Below are positions 49,961-57,815 of a stretch of 64,000 nt of DNA, in pieces. The position numbers and the translations under genes were made by a program. The notes under the pieces were generated by a model. The model was not told the DNA's origin. It made no database searches and saw only the letters and a list, made by a program, of their open reading frames with translations. This DNA is from Pollutimonas nitritireducens (GTDB lineage: Bacteria; Pseudomonadota; Gammaproteobacteria; Burkholderiales; Burkholderiaceae_B), in assembly GCF_002849615.1 (NCBI RefSeq), contig NZ_PDNV01000003.1:248001-312000 (forward strand), written 5' to 3'. Positions within the stretch are counted from its first letter, which is position 1. Every line of letters starts with the position of its first letter.

Positions 49961-50028
49961 GGGTTAATTTTCCTTTGCGGACGAGACCGTGATCGTAGCT
50001 GAAAGCCGGTGGACATAGCGCTTGTCCG

Positions 50029-50991
50029 TCATGATGAAGAACGCCCCACGTAATCGGGCGCGATGTCTTCCAGACGGGTCGGCTGGCGCGCGCAACCAGC
50101 GGCACAGACACTTGGTGTCTGCAGCGAAGCATAGTTGTCGCGGGTAAAAGGCTGGCCTGGCGCAAGCTCCAGCACGCGAGCCTGTATTTGCGCGACCCAG
50201 TCAGGCAAAGGAAGAATACGGCGCGGGTGCCCCGACACACGAGCAGCATAGTCGACCAGGTCGCGTAGTGCATAATCGCGCGGACCGCATAAATCGAGGT
50301 GCTGTCCAGCTCTGCCGGGATCGTTAAGCGCTTCAAGAAACTGCTTGCTGACATCGCCCACATATACCGGCGCGAAACGCGCTTGCGCACAGGCCAGTGG
50401 GAAAATCCCCGGCATCAAACGGGCCAATGAAGCAAAACGACTTAAAAACGAATCGCCCGGCCCGAAAATGACCGAAGGCCGAAAACTGGTGACCGCGATA
50501 CCGTGCGACGCCCCGAATTCGTGTGCCCAGGATTCCGCCCTTCCTTTGCTGCGCAGGTAGACGCTTGAGCCATTGATGGCATCGGCTCCCAACGCACTCA
50601 TATGGAGGTAGCGGCTTATGCCGGCCTGGTGTGCTGCAGTCAGTATCTGTTTTGTAAACCCGACATGCACCTGTTCGAAGACTTCTCCGTTATGGCGCGG
50701 TTCATTCAATATGCCGACCAGATTGATCAATGCAACATGCCCTTTCAGCAATTCGACCAACGCGGCGGAAGGCTCTGGGCCATGGGCGTCGAGGTTCATC
50801 GGCAGGCCCAACACCCGCAGCAACGGCGGCGACGCCAGATCCTTGTGAAGATCGGCGTGCCGACTGAGAACCGTGACAACGTAGCCCGCATCAACCAGCG
50901 TGCGAACCAGATTTTTCCCGACAAAACCCGTTCCTCCTGACACCAGGACACGCGGCTTGCTTGAGAGAGTAGCGGTATTGGCCATAGTCAT
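50029..50991 (-). CDS. NDUFA9-like NAD(P)-binding SDR protein
   Basis: The 320-residue protein is an atypical short-chain dehydrogenase: nucleotide motif VSGGTGFVGKNLVRTL near 18-33, with the later ALINLVGILNE and YLRSKGRAE (modified Tyr-Lys) motifs of the complex I NDUFA9-like bacterial family. Roles suggested for the family include quinone-related or lipid metabolism. Starts at 50991, 50985 and a GTG at 51000 are all open; no clear ribosome binding site decides. It follows the MacA-like gene on the same strand after a 68-base gap, but it is upstream in transcription. Confidence 0.85.
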   Translation of the reverse strand: MTMANTATLSSKPRVLVSGGTGFVGKNLVRTLVDAGYVVTVLSRHADLHKDLASPPLLRVLGLPMNLDAHGPEPSAALVELLKGHVALINLVGILNEPRHNGEVFEQVHVGFTKQILTAAHQAGISRYLHMSALGADAINGSSVYLRSKGRAESWAHEFGASHGIAVTSFRPSVIFGPGDSFLSRFASLARLMPGIFPLACAQARFAPVYVGDVSKQFLEALNDPGRAGQHLDLCGPRDYALRDLVDYAARVSGHPRRILPLPDWVAQIQARVLELAPGQPFTRDNYASLQTPSVCAAGCARQPTRLEDIAPDYVGRSSS

Positions 50992-51115
50992 ACGATACAC
51001 TTAATTCAGCATTCTTCCTGAGAAAAGGTTGATACGCTTTGAACGCTCTGGCATATTGATTGCTCTCTTTTTTGCTGGTGCAGCACCATACGACTGGACT
51101 CTTGAAGGAGGCACC

Positions 51116-51298
51116 ATGGACAAGGACAAAGCGATCGACTCGGACCATGAAGTTAAAGCCGACATCAAGGAAGCCGCCGGCATAGCAACCATCGAGAAAG
51201 GAAGAGATTGGGCCGCTAAAACGGAAAAGGGCACTGGACCCTCCACTCAGACGCCTGAAGACGTGGATGACGACCTTCTCGACATGCCGCAAGATTAA
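51116..51298 (+). CDS. Small acidic protein, 60 residues
   Basis: The frame MDKDKAIDSDHEVKADIKEA has a near-perfect AAGGAGG site 7 bases upstream of its ATG. The product is hydrophilic and acidic, ends DVDDDLLDMPQD, and is likely disordered. It lacks Cys and membrane segments. No family is recognised, although short charged stress-type proteins look similar. Its end overlaps the 3' end of the convergent nuclease gene by 4 bases. Confidence 0.65.
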   Translation: MDKDKAIDSDHEVKADIKEAAGIATIEKGRDWAAKTEKGTGPSTQTPEDVDDDLLDMPQD

Positions 51299-52209
51299 GG
51301 CAGTAATCGCAACCCGGTACGGCGGACAAATTCTTCGTAGGTGATTGGCGGCCCTGCCTTTGCGCTTGCCTTGTTCATCTGCCAATGCACCCATGTCCGC
51401 CCCGTCGTTGCATCGCGGACCACTTTATACAGGTGGGTCGGCACCGCGACCCGCCCCGCCCGGGCGGATAGCAGCCGGTCATCATAGACAGGACCGGTGA
51501 AAATATGAACATCGCCGGCCGCGCGCATTACGTACTTGCGCGTGTCCTGCTCGATCTGGCTCCAGGCCCCCGCATTGTGCGTCTGATTCTGTGGAACCAT
51601 ATTGGCAAGCGAAAAGCTCTGTGTCATTGCCTGAAGGCTATGCATGTCAGCCGCCGGCGCCATGTGCCCGCGAGAATACCCAGAGTTTCGATAATCGTCC
51701 AGTTCCGCGCGTTCAGTCTTCGGCAGCCGGGCATCTGCGTAAAATTGATCTATCCGTTCTATGCTCGAAGCACGCAACAGCATTCCGCGGTTGATGCGCT
51801 GAGCAACGAATACAGGCGTCCTGGTCTGACCGCTGTGCAGGATGGCAAAGGACGAAAAGCACAGTTCGCGGAGCCCCTTGCCGCCAGGAACGGCCGGAAG
51901 CCGGCCCTCTGGAAAGAACTGGGGACACTGGACAAAGTGCGTTTGAACCAGCGATCCCGCAGGAACTTCCTGCGTAGCCACCTGGTCCTGCTCATGGCCA
52001 GGCAACCCAAGCTGCCGGAGGATAGGCTCGATCGGTAGTTGCTCAACTAATTGTGGGTTGAGTGCACAACTCGCAACGCTAAATGCGGTAATGGTGGAGG
52101 CGCTTAGTGCCTTCAGGAAGCTGGCAAGGCGGCCGGCAGATACCTTGCTTGGTTTTGATGTGGTGGTGTTGCGTCTTTTACGGGAAACTGGCTTCTTCTT
52201 GCTCGTCAT
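51295..52209 (-). CDS. DNA/RNA non-specific endonuclease (NucA/EndoG family), exported
   Basis: The 304-residue protein begins with a basic n-region and a hydrophobic stretch ending VASC (about residue 48), which could be a lipobox. The nuclease domain (about 110-300) carries the beta-beta-alpha-metal motif YSRGHMAPAADM near 178-189, with the catalytic His and later Asn (NMVPQNQTHNAGAW near 203-216). The usual DRGH motif has Ser in place of Asp. Such enzymes degrade nucleic acids in the periplasm or outside the cell. Confidence 0.87.
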   Translation of the reverse strand: MTSKKKPVSRKRRNTTTSKPSKVSAGRLASFLKALSASTITAFSVASCALNPQLVEQLPIEPILRQLGLPGHEQDQVATQEVPAGSLVQTHFVQCPQFFPEGRLPAVPGGKGLRELCFSSFAILHSGQTRTPVFVAQRINRGMLLRASSIERIDQFYADARLPKTERAELDDYRNSGYSRGHMAPAADMHSLQAMTQSFSLANMVPQNQTHNAGAWSQIEQDTRKYVMRAAGDVHIFTGPVYDDRLLSARAGRVAVPTHLYKVVRDATTGRTWVHWQMNKASAKAGPPITYEEFVRRTGLRLLP

Positions 52210-52253
52210 TCTGCTACGGTTGAAATACTGCGAGGTAAGTCCAGGCGGCTGGC

Positions 52254-52709
52254 CTAGTTGGCTGGAGGAGTCACCATGTACTTACCGCCCCCCTTGAAAT
52301 TGGCGTCCTGCATTTCAACAATACAGCGTGAATTCCCATAAAAGACCACTTTACCGTCGCGCGCCATGATGACCGCCGCCTCGGTTGCAGAGTAAACAGC
52401 CGCATATTCGTAACAGGTAAAGCCATAGGTATTGCCGGACTTTTCTTTGGGCGGCTCGCCCATCGCCTCGAGTATTGGTTTGAGCTCTTGTCCAATATCG
52501 ACAGAATACAAGACGGACTGTAATTTTTTCTGCCGCTCGTCGCCAACCGCCGTCGTAGCATCTGTACCGCCCAGCGTTGTTTTTGCGACGTTATAGCCGG
52601 CTTCCGCCATTTGCCCCGCCATCATTGGGGTGCAGCCGGATAAGGCCGTGATGCCGATTGCCCCTGCGACGACGGCCAGTAAGGAAATTGTCCTGTTTAT
52701 TGCTTGCAT
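52254..52709 (-). CDS. Putative lipoprotein of unknown function
   Basis: The 151-residue protein has a signal peptide with lipobox ALSGC (Cys26). The rest is soluble with two further Cys (FTCYEYAAVYS and NSRCIVEM), which may form a disulfide. The start MQAINRTISLL was chosen because GAGAGGGC precedes it and it gives a normal signal peptide. It follows the membrane protein at 52795 on the same strand. No family is recognised. Confidence 0.75.
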   Translation of the reverse strand: MQAINRTISLLAVVAGAIGITALSGCTPMMAGQMAEAGYNVAKTTLGGTDATTAVGDERQKKLQSVLYSVDIGQELKPILEAMGEPPKEKSGNTYGFTCYEYAAVYSATEAAVIMARDGKVVFYGNSRCIVEMQDANFKGGGKYMVTPPAN

Positions 52710-52794
52710 GTATGCCCTCTCGCACCAATCTGGCATAGTTTGCCGTCTGCCATAGTAACCCTGCATTCAACCTGGCTCAAACGGCTCGATCAAA

Positions 52795-53325
52795 TCAAAC
52801 GGTGCGCGCTATGTCGGCCCCAGCAGCGGTCAATTTTTCAATGACGACATCGCACTCCCTGGCGTCCCTGGGATGTACGATCAGCGACCATTGACCCGCT
52901 TCCGTGGCCGTCTTGACCCGTTGGATGACGATCTGATGATCTGGCCGCGACGTGATCAAGCCCCCCAGCAGCAGCCCCGCTATCGAGCCCAGAAAGATGA
53001 TTGCCATGGCGCTCAGACCGGGGGAACTGTCAATTGCGGGAATATCGGCTGCATAAAGCGCAAACCAGACGAGGATACCTGCGACCAAGCCTGCCAGCCC
53101 AAGCATTGCATGGGCACGTATTGCCGTCCTGGCAACGCCTTGCGGTTCGGGCTCCAGTTTTTTTGCGTAGTCCCTCTCGTACGGCTCCACAAGCAACACC
53201 TGCGTGCTCTGAAGGCCTGCGGCCGATTTCAGGAAGTCGGCCGCCGAAAGCGCCTGCGACTCCGAGTCGAACACCGCGGCGATCTTGGTCGTGGCCTTTT
53301 CACCAAATAACATTTGCCAATTCAT
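52795..53325 (-). CDS. Membrane protein with stress-protein-like N-terminus, 176 residues
   Basis: The N-terminal part (about 12-50; KIAAVFDSESQALSAADFLK) resembles the ferredoxin-like fold of general-stress and DUF1269-type proteins. Two hydrophobic helices rich in Gly and Ala follow (about 72-92 and 104-124), then a second small alpha-beta part (HQIVIQRVKTATEAGQWSLI near 130-149). The function is unknown. An AGAGG-like site lies near the ATG. Confidence 0.7.
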   Translation of the reverse strand: MNWQMLFGEKATTKIAAVFDSESQALSAADFLKSAAGLQSTQVLLVEPYERDYAKKLEPEPQGVARTAIRAHAMLGLAGLVAGILVWFALYAADIPAIDSSPGLSAMAIIFLGSIAGLLLGGLITSRPDHQIVIQRVKTATEAGQWSLIVHPRDARECDVVIEKLTAAGADIARTV

Positions 53326-53448
53326 AGAGGTTCCTGGACCGACCGGTCGGTTGTGATGACATGGGTCGATTCAAGCAAGCGGCGTTCCCGGGCCTGGTGC
53401 CGGGCTGCGCCGCCATATGACTACGCCTCTAGATGGAATCCCCTGGCG

Positions 53449-54837
53449 TTAATGTCCGGACGTAGGATCGATCTTCTCGTTGGAGTGAAAGATCGAGGGG
53501 TCTTCCTTGCCTGTGACGCTAAGAATGCCGGCCAGACCCTTTTCGACCCGCGAGAGCGCATGGTCTACAAGGATGTAATTGCCGGGGACGTCGACCTTGA
53601 ACTCCACCATCGTAGCGCCACCGGGTGGAACCAGCGTGGTTTGCACATCGGTCAACGGAGGACTGGTCAGCGATGCTTGGTCGTAAACCTTGTCGAATAC
53701 CTCGCCGATGACATGGAAGCTGGACGTGAGGTTGGGGCCGCCTACACCGAAGAAAATGCGCACTGTTTCGCCTACCGTGGCTTGCAGCTTGTACTTGTCG
53801 CTAAGCGCGTGCATCGATCCGTTGAACATCAAATGTTCCGGATTTTCGTCCAGCAGTTTCTCGAGGGAGAACTCCTGCAGTCCTTGTGATCCGTGCTTTT
53901 GCGCGGTATAGAGTTCACCCTGCATGACATAGAACTCGCGGTCCACTTTGGACAAGCCGCCTTCCGGTTCCACAAGAATCATCCCATACATACCGTTGGT
54001 AATATGCTGAGCCACCATAGGCGTAGCGCAATGGTAGACGAACAAGCCTGGATGCATTGCCTTGAACGTGAAGCTCTTGGTTTGGCCGGGAGCCACCTGC
54101 GTGACTGCGGCACCACCCCCCGGGCCCGTGACAGCGTGAAAATCCACCGAGTGGATGTGAGTAGCTTCCTTGGAGTTGGTCAAGTTTACCGTGATGGTGT
54201 CGCCCACCCGGACCCGCACAAACGGCCCTGGCACCTTATTATTGAATGTCCAGTACTTATAGGTGCTGCCCGTCGTTAGTTGACCCTCTACTTCAGTGGT
54301 TTCCAGGTCGAGGGTGACTTTCATGGGCGCGCGCGCACCGACCGGCTCGCCGACCGAGGTAGGGTTCTGGGATACATCCAAAGCAGTGCTTACGACGGCC
54401 GCCTGGGGATCGCCCACAATCAGCTTGCCGAACATGCCTGCTGCCTTATGGCCAGGCAAGGTACACAAATACTCGAATGTACCGCTCTTGGTCGCCCTGA
54501 ACACAATGGCCGTGGACGCGCCTTTGCCGACGAGTTGGTCCGATTTGGCGCCGAATTCCGGTACAGCAATATCGTGTATGGCGCCGTCATCGTTGATGAC
54601 GTTGATTTGCACGACGGCATTTTCCGGCACTTTGAGGTCGGGGTTGATCTGACCCGAAATGGCGCCTGCGTCACCGATGAATACCAGCTTGCCATCGGCA
54701 ATGCTGGTGCGAAACGTGAAGGTGACGTCCGGCGTATACGTTACGTTACCTCGCGCGGGATTGACTTCAGCGGCAGCGGACGGCGCCGCCCACCCGACTG
54801 AAAGGGCAAACGCTATAAATGCGAAAAACAGTTTCAT
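53449..54837 (-). CDS. nirK: Copper nitrite reductase with N-terminal cupredoxin domain
   Basis: The 462-residue periplasmic enzyme reduces nitrite to NO. After a signal peptide (about 1-23) comes an extra cupredoxin with a complete type 1 copper site (His88, Cys125, His130, Met135). The two-domain NirK core follows: type 1 ligands His229, Cys270, His278, Met283; type 2 ligands His234, His269, His426; catalytic Asp232 and His375. The FHVIGEVFDKVY stretch resembles the AniA subgroup. The start MKLFFAFIA follows a G-rich site. It is divergent from the nor cluster that consumes its product. Confidence 0.95.
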   Translation of the reverse strand: MKLFFAFIAFALSVGWAAPSAAAEVNPARGNVTYTPDVTFTFRTSIADGKLVFIGDAGAISGQINPDLKVPENAVVQINVINDDGAIHDIAVPEFGAKSDQLVGKGASTAIVFRATKSGTFEYLCTLPGHKAAGMFGKLIVGDPQAAVVSTALDVSQNPTSVGEPVGARAPMKVTLDLETTEVEGQLTTGSTYKYWTFNNKVPGPFVRVRVGDTITVNLTNSKEATHIHSVDFHAVTGPGGGAAVTQVAPGQTKSFTFKAMHPGLFVYHCATPMVAQHITNGMYGMILVEPEGGLSKVDREFYVMQGELYTAQKHGSQGLQEFSLEKLLDENPEHLMFNGSMHALSDKYKLQATVGETVRIFFGVGGPNLTSSFHVIGEVFDKVYDQASLTSPPLTDVQTTLVPPGGATMVEFKVDVPGNYILVDHALSRVEKGLAGILSVTGKEDPSIFHSNEKIDPTSGH

Positions 54838-55219
54838 GGGACCCCCCCCTGATAAATAAAATCTGTCGCGTCTCACCACCGGCGCAGCCTGCTACGCCTG
54901 CAATGCGCGACCGATGGAATATACATCGTTCTCCGGAATATGTGGGGTATTGCCGTCGGTTCATTTCGACCCGTTACATCCATCCCAAATTCCCGCTTCC
55001 AACCCTTCCTTCAAATCCAATGAAAAGCTGCGAGACCTGCTTATGCTTCCGGTTTGCTTCGCCAGCGGTCGCCGTAATGTTCACCTTCCGCTTGCGATCG
55101 TGGCGACGCCGTGCGCCCGGCAATTCCTTTCGTGGTTGTGCAGCGATGCACGCAGATTGTTGCCAATAACCGACATACTTACGCCGGGCCATGCACAAGG
55201 TGGTTCCGCGACGCGCATA

Positions 55220-55234
55220 ATGCATTTTCTGCAT
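55220..55234. promoter_or_regulatory. Palindrome next to the nor promoter, NsrR-like half-site
   Basis: ATGCATTTTCTGCAT has matching ends ATGCA/TGCAT. The left part, ATAATGCATTT, agrees with 9 of 11 positions of the NsrR half-site AAGATGCATTT as I recall it. NsrR is a NO-sensing repressor often controlling NO reductase. The spacing between halves differs from the full consensus. Confidence 0.3.
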
Positions 55235-55238
55235 AAGT

Positions 55239-55267
55239 TTGGCAATAATCCATTGTAGGTGTATAAC
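55239..55267 (+). promoter_or_regulatory. Sigma-70 promoter of the nor operon
   Basis: TTGGCA (55239-55244), a 17-base spacer and TATAAC (55262-55267) form a good promoter about 110 bases ahead of the small membrane peptide gene. Confidence 0.6.
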
Positions 55268-55379
55268 TTGCTTACCTCACTGCAGCATAGGAAAGGGGTA
55301 GTGTAGCGACACGCATCAGAAAAACAGCCTATTCGGGACGTCCTGCCACCCGCGGCAGACCACAGAGGAGCGCTTCATC

Positions 55380-55505
55380 ATGCAAGATTCGGGGATATAT
55401 CGAATACTTAAGATCGTGAGCTTTGTTGTTCTGGGATTGGGAGGGGCGGCCATCTGCTATGCCGCCGTGATCGCCGGGATGTATTGGTCCGGTATCGGTG
55501 TATAG
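55380..55505 (+). CDS. 41-residue single-helix membrane peptide preceding norC
   Basis: The frame starts MQDSGIYRILKIVS and ends MYWSGIGV, with one hydrophobic helix (about 11-34) and GAGGAG 7 bases ahead of the ATG. The stop is 12 bases before norC, so it is very likely the first gene of the nor operon. Size and layout resemble accessory subunits of haem-copper oxidases (CcoQ, CydX type), and it may stabilise NorCB. That function is inference; I do not know a named family. Confidence 0.75.
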   Translation: MQDSGIYRILKIVSFVVLGLGGAAICYAAVIAGMYWSGIGV

Positions 55506-55517
55506 GCGGAGGCGGAC

Positions 55518-56387
55518 ATGAATAAAAAACAGACTCGCCTATTCGCCGTGGCTTCGACCGGCATTGCAGTCCTGGTCCTTCTGGTGTTGACCGTAGACAC
55601 CCATCGCCAGTTTCCAGCACTGACAAATTCCCAGAACATCACCGAGAGCGTGATTCGGGGACAGAATGTCTGGCACGCCAAAAACTGCATCAACTGCCAC
55701 ACTATGTTGGGCGAAGGCGCTTATTATGCCCCCGACCTCACCAAAATCACACAGCATCGCGGCACGCCCTACCTGACAGCTTTTCTTAAAGACCCGTCCC
55801 AGTTCTACGACGAACAAAAACATCGCCGATTGATGCCCCAGCAAGACCTGACGGACGAGAACATCGCGGACCTGATTGCTTTCATGGATTGGGTCAGCAA
55901 AGTCGACAACCAGGGCTGGCCTCCGCGCCCCATCCTCGTCACGGGTGGGTCCATACCGGGTACCGACCTTTCCGTTGCGCAGCAGGCAGATCGCTCTGCA
56001 AGCGGCGCTTCCGGTGAATTGCCGCCGGGAGCCAGGCCGGTTGCAAGCGGAAACGATCCCATTGCACTAGGTGAAGCGCTCTTCAGTTCGGTGACACCGA
56101 CCTGTAACGCCTGCCATTCCACCGCGCCTGGTGTGAACCTGGCGGGTCCCACCCTGGCTGGCCTTTCGACCCGGGCGCAGGTAACAATTGCATCGCCCGA
56201 ATACAAGGGAAAGGCCAAAACCGTTGAAGAGTTCATTCAAGAGTCCATCGTGGAGCCCAGCGCCTATCTGCATCCCGGCGCCATGTATTCGGCCGGCGGC
56301 ACGTCATTCATGCCCACCACCTATGGAAAGGACCTGACACCGGAACAGATTGCCCATCTGGTGGCCTACCTGGCAAGCTTCAAATAG
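55518..56387 (+). CDS. norC: Nitric oxide reductase subunit C with extra C-terminal cytochrome c domain
   Basis: The 289-residue protein is about twice the usual length. The first part is normal NorC: membrane anchor (about 8-26), haem motif CINCH at 57-61, the NorC sequence GEGAYYAPDLTKI, and RRLMPQQDL with the axial Met near 106. After a Ser/Gly/Pro-rich linker (about 140-178) comes a second cytochrome c domain with CNACH at 196-200 and a likely axial Met near 270-275. It passes electrons to NorB. GGAGG precedes the ATG. Confidence 0.93.
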   Translation: MNKKQTRLFAVASTGIAVLVLLVLTVDTHRQFPALTNSQNITESVIRGQNVWHAKNCINCHTMLGEGAYYAPDLTKITQHRGTPYLTAFLKDPSQFYDEQKHRRLMPQQDLTDENIADLIAFMDWVSKVDNQGWPPRPILVTGGSIPGTDLSVAQQADRSASGASGELPPGARPVASGNDPIALGEALFSSVTPTCNACHSTAPGVNLAGPTLAGLSTRAQVTIASPEYKGKAKTVEEFIQESIVEPSAYLHPGAMYSAGGTSFMPTTYGKDLTPEQIAHLVAYLASFK

Positions 56388-56432
56388 TAGGCCAGAAAAT
56401 CGGATACGACATAGAAAAATTGAGGAGTCGCC

Positions 56433-57815
56433 ATGCGCTATAAATCGCAATCTGTTGCCTACTGGTATTTCGCACTCGCCCTGATCCTGTTCGGCCTGCA
56501 AATCGTGTTCGGCCTGTTATCAGCGACCAAATACCTCGGTCCCGATCCGCTTCTGAATATCATGCCGTTCGATGTCACGAAGACGATACATACCAATCTG
56601 CTCATTGTGTGGCTCCTCACGGGATTCATGGGCGCCACCTACTGGATGGTCAGTGATGAATCGCGCGGCGAAATCTATAGCGTAAAGCTGGCCTATATTC
56701 AGTTGGGACTATGGGCCGTGATGGGTGTGTCGGCGATCATCGGTTATTTCTTTCGCTACGGCACGGGAAACAAATTCCTCGAACAGCCACTGCCGCACAA
56801 GATAGTCATCGTGGTCGTGATGCTCATGTTTCTGTACAACGTAGGCATGACGATAAAGCGGTCAGGGCGCTTCACCACGACCGAAGGCGTGCTGTTGTTG
56901 GGATTGGGAAGTTCCGCCCTGCTTTACCTGCCCGCCCTTCTGCACTACGAAAACTACATCGTATCCATCTATTACCGGTGGTGGACCATACACCTGTGGG
57001 TGGAAGGCGTGTGGGAAATGATACAGGCGTCTTTCCTGGCTTACTTGCTGATTCGCCTATCGGGCGCTGACCGCGAGGTCATGGAGAAATGGCTTTACGT
57101 CATAGTCGGGCTGGTATTCATAGGCGGCATACTGGGCACCGCTCACCATTACTACTGGATAGGTGTACCTACCTATTGGCTTCCCCTGGGCGGCTTTTTC
57201 AGTGCGCTGGAACCCTTGTCACTGCTGGGCATGGCCATGTATGCCTATGCCGCCATGCGGCGCTCCGGCGTCAACCATCCCAACAACCTGGCTTTGCACT
57301 GGACGTTGGGCAGTGCCATTTTCGGCTTGTTCGGCGCAGGCCTTCTTGGCCTGGCGCATACCTTTCCTGATATCAACAAATGGACTCATGGCACGCTTAT
57401 TACCGCAATGCATGGACATGCCGCATTCTATGGTGCCTATGCGATGGTCGTCATGGCCATGATTTCCTACGCCATGCCCTCCATGATGCGCACACCCAAC
57501 GAGCGCGGCACCAGCGTCGGCTATTGGGCATTCTGGCTGCAGGTCAGCGGCATGTTCGGCATGACCCTGTCATTTGCCACTGCCGGCATCGGACAGGTCT
57601 ATCTCGAGCGGGTGCTGGGCATAGGCTACCTCGATGTGCAGTTAAAAATCCAGATCCACTTCGTCATGCTAATCGCGTGCGCATCCTTGTTCGCCGTCGG
57701 CGTGGGCCTGTTCATCTATGACTTCTTCCGCCATATCCCCGGCTCCCGTACAGCGGATACGACAATAGGTTCACCGTTGCACGCCTCGCCGGCGACCAGC
57801 ACGAGGGTCAACTAG
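56433..57815 (+). CDS. norB: Nitric oxide reductase subunit B
   Basis: The 460-residue haem-copper-superfamily enzyme reduces two NO to N2O. About twelve membrane helices are present, with His ligands in VTKTIHTNLLIVWLL near 53, HLWVEGVWEMIQ near 188 (FeB His and the conserved Glu), TAHHYYWIG near 240, and MHGHAAFYG near 327-335 (haem ligands). Absence of an N-terminal quinol-oxidase extension makes it a cytochrome-dependent cNOR, matching norC upstream. TGAGGAG precedes the ATG. Confidence 0.96.
   Translation: MRYKSQSVAYWYFALALILFGLQIVFGLLSATKYLGPDPLLNIMPFDVTKTIHTNLLIVWLLTGFMGATYWMVSDESRGEIYSVKLAYIQLGLWAVMGVSAIIGYFFRYGTGNKFLEQPLPHKIVIVVVMLMFLYNVGMTIKRSGRFTTTEGVLLLGLGSSALLYLPALLHYENYIVSIYYRWWTIHLWVEGVWEMIQASFLAYLLIRLSGADREVMEKWLYVIVGLVFIGGILGTAHHYYWIGVPTYWLPLGGFFSALEPLSLLGMAMYAYAAMRRSGVNHPNNLALHWTLGSAIFGLFGAGLLGLAHTFPDINKWTHGTLITAMHGHAAFYGAYAMVVMAMISYAMPSMMRTPNERGTSVGYWAFWLQVSGMFGMTLSFATAGIGQVYLERVLGIGYLDVQLKIQIHFVMLIACASLFAVGVGLFIYDFFRHIPGSRTADTTIGSPLHASPATSTRVN

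Larger units (their letters stand above)
54838..55379. other. Divergent nirK/nor control region
   Basis: This 542-base stretch has no supported gene. It contains a clear sigma-70-like promoter for the nor side (55239-55267) with a palindrome just upstream (55220-55234). No convincing FNR/DNR box (TTGAT-N4-ATCAA) is visible. On the nirK side no clear promoter was found by eye. Confidence 0.5.

Noticed and set aside
54914-55258. Open frames on both strands in the nirK-nor gap (114, 116 and 86 codons)
   Set aside because: They overlap each other, lack ribosome binding sites and run into the nor promoter; treated as non-coding.
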